64,000 nucleotides of DNA from CAZGDB01 sp964524705 (lineage in GTDB: Bacteria > Pseudomonadota > Gammaproteobacteria > Berkiellales > Berkiellaceae). A program made the position numbers and the translations under genes. Location of the stretch: assembly GCA_964524705.1 (NCBI GenBank), contig CAZGDB010000003.1, positions 1 to 64,000 of the forward strand. Reading direction: 5' to 3'. The notes beneath the pieces are model-generated. The model saw only the letters and a program-made list of their open reading frames with translations. It had not been told where the DNA came from and did no database searches. This document shows, in pieces, positions 58,746 to 64,000 of the stretch. Position 1 is the first letter of the stretch. Every line of letters starts with the position of its first letter.

Positions 58746-59392
58746 CTCAATGCCTTTTCTTCGTCTGTGAGCTTTACAGGATGAATAGTCGCCAAAGGTT
58801 TTGCTGCCACTTTAGGAGCTGCCTTTGTCGCACTATTATGTGTCGTGGAATGTTCACCAAACGACATACTCTCTTGGCCTGCAGTTAATGCAAAATACAC
58901 ATCTGCCAATAAACGCGTATCCAATAACGCACCGTGAAAAGTACGATCTGCTAACGAAATATTAAAACGCTTACATAACGCATCTAGAGAATTCTTCTGC
59001 CCCGTATACTTAGCACGCGCAATTTGTAAGGTGTCAATCACGGGACAATAGTCTGATAACTTAAAGTTAGGATTCACTCTTTGATATTCCGCATTCATAA
59101 AGCCTACGTCAAAGGGCGCATTATGAATCACTAAAGTGCTGTCCTTTAAAAATGCTGTCAGTTCCGTAACACAATCTTCAAAAAATGGTTTATCTTTTAA
59201 AAAATCTAAAGTAATACCATGCACTTTCTGCGCCCCAGGATCTATCGCTCTTCTGGGATTAAAATAACTGTGAAACTTCTCCCCTGTTAAACGACGGTTC
59301 TCCATCGCCAATGCCGCAATTTCAATAATACGGTGCCCATCTGCGTGAGAAATCCCCGTGGTTTCAGTATCGAGAAAAACATACCTTGTCAT
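58742..59392 (-). CDS. dnaQ: DNA polymerase III epsilon subunit (proofreading exonuclease)
   Basis: 3'-5' exonuclease of the replicase. 216 residues against about 243 in E. coli. DEDDh exonuclease motifs: FLDTETTGIS, HNAPFDVGFMN and HGALLDTRLLADVY. The tail is a Lys/Ala-rich linker (AAPKVAAKPLATIHPVKLTDEE) that stops short of a long polymerase-binding end, which is variable in the family. Follows rnhA by 17 bases; the rnhA-dnaQ pairing is widespread. Confidence 0.95.
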   Translation of the reverse strand: MTRYVFLDTETTGISHADGHRIIEIAALAMENRRLTGEKFHSYFNPRRAIDPGAQKVHGITLDFLKDKPFFEDCVTELTAFLKDSTLVIHNAPFDVGFMNAEYQRVNPNFKLSDYCPVIDTLQIARAKYTGQKNSLDALCKRFNISLADRTFHGALLDTRLLADVYFALTAGQESMSFGEHSTTHNSATKAAPKVAAKPLATIHPVKLTDEEKALS

Positions 59393-59409
59393 GTAATTGT
59401 CCTAAATTA

Positions 59410-59844
59410 TTAAGCGAATTTTTCCATTGCCGCGCGGGCTAATTCATCCACGCGCTCATTTTCTACATGCCCATTATGCCCACGCACCCAATGCCAATGC
59501 ACCTCATGCGTCGCAATGGCTTGTAATAAATCTTGCCATAAATCTTGATTCTTTACCGGCTTACCATTCGCGGTGCGCCAATTTTTAGCCTGCCAACCCT
59601 TAATCCATGTCTTCATGCCATTACAAACATATTGAGAATCGGTATAAATCGCAACCTTACAAGGTGTCTTTAAAGCCTTTAACCCCTCAATCACTGCCTG
59701 CAATTCCATACGATTATTGGTAGTCTCTGCAGCTCCCCCAGTATGCGTCTTTTCATGCGCATCATGTCGCAATAAGAATGCCCAGCCCCCAGGACCAGGA
59801 TTACCTTTGCAAGAACCATCGGTATAAAGACTAACTGCCTTCAC
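59410..59844 (-). CDS. rnhA: Ribonuclease HI
   Basis: Cuts the RNA strand of RNA-DNA hybrids. 144 residues. All four catalytic acids are visible: Asp in LYTDGSCKGNPGPGGWAF, Glu in NNRMELQAVIEGL, Asp in IYTDSQYVCNGM and Asp in NERVDELARAA; the basic protrusion WIKGWQAKNWRTANGKPV is present. Its start overlaps the end of the methyltransferase gene by 14 bases. Confidence 0.97.
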   Translation of the reverse strand: MKAVSLYTDGSCKGNPGPGGWAFLLRHDAHEKTHTGGAAETTNNRMELQAVIEGLKALKTPCKVAIYTDSQYVCNGMKTWIKGWQAKNWRTANGKPVKNQDLWQDLLQAIATHEVHWHWVRGHNGHVENERVDELARAAMEKFA

Positions 59845-60544
59845 AAATCCCTCTCACGGATGCAGTAGGAACAGTCTTGAAAGTCGGCACCTTCCACGCA
59901 TGTAAAAGACGACCGACCAAGGTTAGCGGGATAACACGCTTTCGGGCACTCAAGACCCATGTAACAGGATTTAAAGGCACACCTACCCTTCCCCAAGCTT
60001 CTAAAAATGATAACTGTTGTGCTGCGGCAGGATACCACAAGGGTCTATAAAAAACCCCCTGTTTTTGTTCCAGCTCAAAATCTAAAAGCTGTAACCATTT
60101 TTTTAAGGCATATAGCTTATGAAAATATTGCCCAGGTTTCCAACTAAAAGAATTCCAAGGATTAAAGTAACTAATAATTAAACGCCCTTCAGGCTTTAAC
60201 ACACGATAAGCTTCTTGTAACAATTCATGGGGACGCGCTGCATCTTCTAAAGCATGTAACAATAAAACAATGTTAACAGACTCACTCTGGACCGGCCATG
60301 CATCCCACTTCCCTCGCAATAATGATAATGGCTGTGCATGGACATCCGCATGGTGTAATAAAATACGAGAAGCAGCATTGAGCTCCCCCATCCATTCCCC
60401 AAACCAAGGATCACTCACCTGCAACAATACACCATGGGTATACGTCGGCAATAATTGTCGCAAGCAGGCCTGTTCAGCCGCAAAAACTTGTTGCCCTAAA
60501 GGTAACGCTAAACATCTTTGCCAAGCCGCTAATGAATGCATCAA
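59831..60544 (-). CDS. Class I methyltransferase-like protein
   Basis: A 237-residue protein of the Methyltransf_11 type that sits beside rnhA-dnaQ in many gammaproteobacteria. The later motifs are clear: WPVQSESVNIVLLLHALEDA, ELLQEAYRVLKPEGRLIISY and FNPWN. The glycine-rich SAM-binding motif I is not seen; the equivalent place reads GVLLQVSDPWFG. SAM binding is therefore uncertain and the substrate is unknown. First gene of the run methyltransferase-rnhA-dnaQ. Confidence 0.82.
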   Translation of the reverse strand: MMHSLAAWQRCLALPLGQQVFAAEQACLRQLLPTYTHGVLLQVSDPWFGEWMGELNAASRILLHHADVHAQPLSLLRGKWDAWPVQSESVNIVLLLHALEDAARPHELLQEAYRVLKPEGRLIISYFNPWNSFSWKPGQYFHKLYALKKWLQLLDFELEQKQGVFYRPLWYPAAAQQLSFLEAWGRVGVPLNPVTWVLSARKRVIPLTLVGRLLHAWKVPTFKTVPTASVRGICEGS

Positions 60545-60826
60545 AGCTATCGCAATGTGTCAGATACTCATCTTTGCATCTTAATCGCGTTACTCACAGA
60601 ACACCAGAGCCTACTGGACACTACCTAGGGCAAACAACAAGAGGCACCTCTCGACGCTGACTTGACCTTATATCTATACTTTAGAACGTTAACTTGCTTG
60701 CTTTTGCATCCATATTGATTGTATTTTAGTCAAGCATTCTCTATTTTTAACCCACCAGGTTAATTTTTGGACCAAATATGCGCCTGGCAGGATAGTTTTT
60801 GAACCAAAAGGGGGCATTAAACCAAA
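60545..60826. other. Intergenic stretch at the site of ATPase insertion
   Basis: About 280 bases between the divergent methyltransferase and ATPase genes. I see no gene. In several Legionella relatives gloB would be expected between the methyltransferase and mltD; no trace of gloB is recognisable here. Confidence 0.4.
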
Positions 60827-61984
60827 ATGCATCTCCATAAGCGCTTTTTTAAAGCTCCCAGGCATAATGCTAGTTTTTTTATATTTGGGCCCAGAGGGAC
60901 AGGAAAATCCACTTGGATAGCTCAAAACTTCCCTAAGGCAATAGTCATTAATTTACTAGATGAAGAAAGTTACAGAACTTGCCTGGCAAATCCTGGGCAC
61001 CTGAAAGCATTGCTAGAGGGCAATCCCCATATTACACAATATGTTATTGATGAGGTACAAAAAGCACCTAAAATATTAGATGGCGTCCATGATCTCATAG
61101 AAAAATACAAAACACATCAATTTATTTTAACAGGCTCAAGTGCAAGAAAATTAAAACGAACGGGCGTCAATTTATTAGCAAGTCGTGCTTTATTGACACA
61201 TTTTCATCCGTTTATGGCCTCTGAATTAGAAGGAGCCTTTGATTTAAACACAACACTTAAAAATGGATTAATCCCTTTAATTCTAAGCTCGCCAGAACCC
61301 AGTAAAAAAATGGCTGCTTATATCAGTTTATATTTAAAAGAAGAAGTACAATCAGAAGGGTTGGTTAGGGAGTTGGGCACTTTTTCTCGTTTCTTAGAAA
61401 CGATAAGTTTCTCACATGGTTGTATACTGAATGTTACGAATATTGCAAGAGACTGCCAAGTTTCCAGAAAAATTATTGAAAATTATATCTCCATATTGGA
61501 AGATTTATTATTAGGGTACAAATTAGAAGTATTTACCAAAAGGGCAAAGCGTGCACATGTGCAACACCCTAAATTTTATTTATTTGATTGTGGTGTTTAT
61601 TACCATCTGCGCCCTAAGGGTCCTATTGATAGCGTTGATGAAATCCCAGGGATTGCTTTAGAAGGTTTAGTATTGCAAAACTTAAAGGCCTGGTGTGATT
61701 ATTCAGATAGAGATTTAAAATGTTATTTTTGGCGAACCCCTTCTGGCACTGAAGTTGATTTTATTATTTATGGAGAAGAAACGTTTTATGCTATAGAGGT
61801 TAAACATAGCACTAAAATCAATACAAATGACATCAAGGCCCTCAAAACGTTTATATCAGACTACCCAGAAGCAACGCCTATATTATTATATCGTGGAAAA
61901 GAACAGATTATGAAAGACGGTGTTTTATGTTATCCGGTAGAAAAATTTTTATTACAATTAAAACCTAACCAGTGGCCGACTTAG
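60827..61984 (+). CDS. AAA/DUF4143-family ATPase, intact copy
   Basis: 385 residues. AAA_14 domain with Walker A FIFGPRGTGKSTWIAQNF and the Walker B-like YVIDEVQKAPKILDGVHDLI, sensor-like FILTGSSARKLKRTG, then a winged-helix-like middle and a DUF4143 C-terminal domain. That domain has a PD-(D/E)xK-type core: TEVDFIIYGEETFYAIEVKH. The family is common as multiple copies in Legionellales and other intracellular bacteria. Its function is unsettled; a mobile or selfish character has been suspected. It serves as reference for the two decayed copies in this window. Confidence 0.85.
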   Translation: MHLHKRFFKAPRHNASFFIFGPRGTGKSTWIAQNFPKAIVINLLDEESYRTCLANPGHLKALLEGNPHITQYVIDEVQKAPKILDGVHDLIEKYKTHQFILTGSSARKLKRTGVNLLASRALLTHFHPFMASELEGAFDLNTTLKNGLIPLILSSPEPSKKMAAYISLYLKEEVQSEGLVRELGTFSRFLETISFSHGCILNVTNIARDCQVSRKIIENYISILEDLLLGYKLEVFTKRAKRAHVQHPKFYLFDCGVYYHLRPKGPIDSVDEIPGIALEGLVLQNLKAWCDYSDRDLKCYFWRTPSGTEVDFIIYGEETFYAIEVKHSTKINTNDIKALKTFISDYPEATPILLYRGKEQIMKDGVLCYPVEKFLLQLKPNQWPT

Positions 61985-62131
61985 CAAGTACGCTGTAACG
62001 CTACATGCAAAAAAAAATCATAAAAAGATTCACAAAATCTCACTCCTAAAAAACAACGCGTGTGCGTGCGCCTATACTTTTTTCAAACTATGGTACAATG
62101 GCACCTCGTTATTTGGAAAGTTGGATAAGTA

Positions 62132-63073
62132 ATGACGCAACTCATACCGTCCTATGTGCCAAGTGATACCATGCACAGTGTACGTAATATACTAATAATC
62201 AGTGTGCTGCTTTTGTTGTTAACATTAAGTAATAAAGGTAACACAGAAACGGATACCCATCCCTTATGGGAACGTTTACGTGCGCAATTCTCTATGAGTC
62301 AATCAACTGAATACTCTGCGCGTATTAAATATCATGTGCAACGCTACAAACGTCACCCAGAACAATTAGAGGCCATGGCTAAAAGAGCAATGCCTTATTT
62401 ACAACACATTGTTGCGGAAGTAGAAAAACGTGGACTGCCAGGAGAATTGGCGCTACTACCGATGATTGAGAGTGCTTTTAATCCTGTCGCAAGATCTCCA
62501 AAAGGTGCTGGCGGTTTATGGCAAATCATGCCGAGAACGGGGCGTCATCTTGGGATCACCGTGAATGGTGGTTATGATGGTCGTTTTGCCTTAGTAGATT
62601 CAACTGATGCGGCCCTTAACTATTTAGAATATCTCAATGCCCGTTTTAAAGGGAACTGGTCCCATAGCTTAGCTGCTTACAATGCTGGTGAAGGTCGTAT
62701 TGAACAAGCAATTCGTAAAAATTATCGTGCGGGTAAAAAAACAGGGTTTGCGGATTTGGCTTTACCTAAAGAAACCAAAGACTATGTTCCTAAGTTATTA
62801 GCCTTGGCGGAAATCGTTGCACATCCTGAAAAATACAACATCGTATTACCCGATACCCAAAGCACACCTAAAACCATGACAGTGGCTATTAAGCACCCTA
62901 TGAGTTTTGTGCGTATTGCAGAATTAGCGCAGATGTCTGTACAAGAAATCAAAAAGCTCAACCCTGCCTATCGCACTTTAAGCGCACTCCCGGCTAAAGG
63001 CGTGCATAGCTTGCTGATGCCTATGAATAATGCCAAACTCTTCCTCAAGCAAATGGCACGTATTAAGCTCTGA
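62132..63073 (+). CDS. mltD: MltD-like membrane-bound lytic transglycosylase
   Basis: Cleaves peptidoglycan glycan strands with formation of anhydro-muramic ends. 313 residues. An N-terminal signal or anchor lies at about residues 17-35. The SLT domain has the catalytic Glu in LLPMIESAFNPVARSPKGAG and GLWQIMPRTGRHLG, plus AAYNAGEGRI. Only one degenerate LysM-like module follows (SFVRIAELAQMSVQEIKKLN); full MltD has two or more. The start could be 62132 or, for the signal peptide, 62171. A TACAAT at 62094-62099 is a possible -10 box. Confidence 0.88.
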   Translation: MTQLIPSYVPSDTMHSVRNILIISVLLLLLTLSNKGNTETDTHPLWERLRAQFSMSQSTEYSARIKYHVQRYKRHPEQLEAMAKRAMPYLQHIVAEVEKRGLPGELALLPMIESAFNPVARSPKGAGGLWQIMPRTGRHLGITVNGGYDGRFALVDSTDAALNYLEYLNARFKGNWSHSLAAYNAGEGRIEQAIRKNYRAGKKTGFADLALPKETKDYVPKLLALAEIVAHPEKYNIVLPDTQSTPKTMTVAIKHPMSFVRIAELAQMSVQEIKKLNPAYRTLSALPAKGVHSLLMPMNNAKLFLKQMARIKL

Positions 63074-63081
63074 ATCTAACT

Positions 63082-63789
63082 ATGGGACAACCTACCTATG
63101 CAAGTGTTCATCAACACTTGCTAGATCTCACTACAAAGACTCCTGAACAAGCGGCCCGTTTTTTTAAAACGGGCCCTGGTGAATACAGTGCGCATGATCG
63201 CTTTTTAGGGACAACCGTACCTACCCTAAGACAACTGGCCCGTACGTATGCTGTGTTGTCGGATAAAACCTGTTTACAACTGCTGCACTCCAAATTTAAT
63301 GAAGAACGTTTATTAGCTTTATTTATATTAGTGAATAAATACCAAAAGGCGGATACGCCACAAGATAAAGAACATTACTATCAATGTTATTTAGAGCATC
63401 GCACCCAGGTCAATAATTGGAACCTGGTCGATAGTTCAGCCCATTGGATTGTAGGTGCACACTTATGGGAGCGTAAAAAAGACCTGTTGCTAGAACTTGC
63501 AGCCTCAGATGACCTCTGGGAACGCCGTATTGCCATCGTAGCCACTTGGTATTTTATTAAGCAGGATAGCCATGACTGGACCCTCAAACTCGCAAGAAGG
63601 CTCTTAGAGGACCCAGAAGACCTCATGCATAAAGCCACCGGATGGATGCTCCGAGAAGTCGGTAAAAAAGACGTAGAGACCCTACACCTATTTTTGGACA
63701 AATACGTCACCAAAATGCCCCGTACCATGTTGCGCTATGCCATCGAACGGCTTCCTGAAAAACAACGCAAGGCCTATCTCTCCGCTTAA
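63082..63789 (+). CDS. AlkD-like DNA alkylation repair protein
   Basis: HEAT-repeat DNA glycosylase family that removes bulky or positively charged alkylated bases. 235 residues, entirely helical, with the family's WNLVDSSAHWIVGAHL, RRIAIVATWYFIKQ and LMHKATGWMLREVGKKD. The Trp and Asp of WNLVD correspond to residues of the base-contact site in characterised AlkD. It follows mltD by 8 bases. Confidence 0.9.
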   Translation: MGQPTYASVHQHLLDLTTKTPEQAARFFKTGPGEYSAHDRFLGTTVPTLRQLARTYAVLSDKTCLQLLHSKFNEERLLALFILVNKYQKADTPQDKEHYYQCYLEHRTQVNNWNLVDSSAHWIVGAHLWERKKDLLLELAASDDLWERRIAIVATWYFIKQDSHDWTLKLARRLLEDPEDLMHKATGWMLREVGKKDVETLHLFLDKYVTKMPRTMLRYAIERLPEKQRKAYLSA

Positions 63790-63794
63790 GAAAT

Positions 63795-64000
63795 TTATTT
63801 TTTAGGAACAGTCAAGGGAGGTAAGTGCTTACCTGTAGGATGACGACTATGACTGACGCCTTGTTCTATGACTTTACTTTTTGCAGGGGCATGTAGATAG
63901 GCTTTCACAACCTCTAGTTCTATTTTTTCATAACTTTGACGTACTTCTGGAGAAAGTGTGGTGGGCAATAACCTGTTTAGAGTATTTTTAAAAAATGTTT
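63795..64000 (-). CDS. C-terminal end of an unknown protein (partial)
   Basis: An open frame that enters from the right edge and ends at TAA 63795-63797. About 68 residues are visible, including LLPTTLSPEVRQSYEKIELE, VVKAYLHAPAKSK and a basic Pro-rich end (TGKHLPPLTVPKK). Not recognised. It converges on the AlkD-like gene with 5 bases between stops. Confidence 0.6.
   Translation of the reverse strand, partial: TFFKNTLNRLLPTTLSPEVRQSYEKIELEVVKAYLHAPAKSKVIEQGVSHSRHPTGKHLPPLTVPKK

Overview
The window reads as chromosome from a host-associated gammaproteobacterium of the order Legionellales (a Coxiella/Legionella relative). The main evidence is a contiguous Dot/Icm type IVB secretion cluster at 20-9509. 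Ankyrin-repeat and Fic-like effector candidates, a moderate-to-low GC content judged by eye, and a housekeeping gene order (ftsK-lolA-serS, clpS-clpA, mltD/methyltransferase/rnhA/dnaQ) like that of Legionella relatives support this. The genus cannot be fixed from the sequence alone.

Layout. 20-9509: dotI-dotH-dotG-dotF-dotE-dotN-dotO, then dotP(icmD) in a non-canonical place after dotO, closed by a strong terminator. DotG carries 13 cysteine-paired repeats of about 26 residues in its middle. 9601-14298: dapD and dapE (lysine/peptidoglycan precursor) run directly into two tandem, diverged Fic-like paralogues that are effector candidates. 14328-17511: a small membrane protein, about 1.5 kb of decayed DNA with a transposase fragment, and a frameshifted AAA/DUF4143 ATPase. 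17571-24228: an ankyrin protein, then serS, lolA and ftsK on the minus strand, and trxB and infA on the plus strand. 24342-25928: an unknown membrane protein, a decayed RelBE-type toxin-antitoxin pair and short mobile-element-like repeats. 25929-29081: clpA, clpS and a cold-shock protein. 29111-33128: a small ORF, a second decayed ATPase and an 842-residue effector candidate with a Pro-Ala hinge. 33187-37725: icd, and the divergent pair ppsR/ppsA. 37733-41196: a conserved-looking unknown and two ankyrin proteins. 41317-45076: propionate (methylcitrate) genes prpB-prpC-prpD with a RhuM fragment wedged between prpC and prpD. 45122-51426: a 5'-nucleotidase and an AddAB/RecB-like helicase-nuclease pair. 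51437-58745: glycerophosphodiesterase, a decayed MNT-HEPN module, a small basic protein, a DedA/LssY membrane protein, a MetQ lipoprotein, an MFS transporter and NhaD. 58742-64000: dnaQ, rnhA, a methyltransferase, an intact DUF4143 ATPase, an MltD-like transglycosylase, an AlkD-like protein and the end of an unknown gene.

How it fits together. The Dot/Icm genes supply most of the core complex (DotG, DotH, DotF), inner-membrane parts (DotI, DotE, DotP), the ATPase DotO and the coupling-complex component DotN. Scattered between housekeeping genes are candidate substrates: Fic-like pair, three ankyrin proteins, the 842-residue protein, the 266-residue membrane protein and the 128-residue basic protein. 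Their status as effectors is inference only. The accessory gaps hold remnants of mobile or selfish modules (transposase, RelBE, MNT-HEPN, RhuM, three ATPase copies at different stages of decay), the pattern of a genome undergoing reduction. I saw no rRNA, tRNA or CRISPR array. The best candidate for something undescribed is the cysteine-repeat DotG; next are the degenerate Fic pair and the 842-residue protein.
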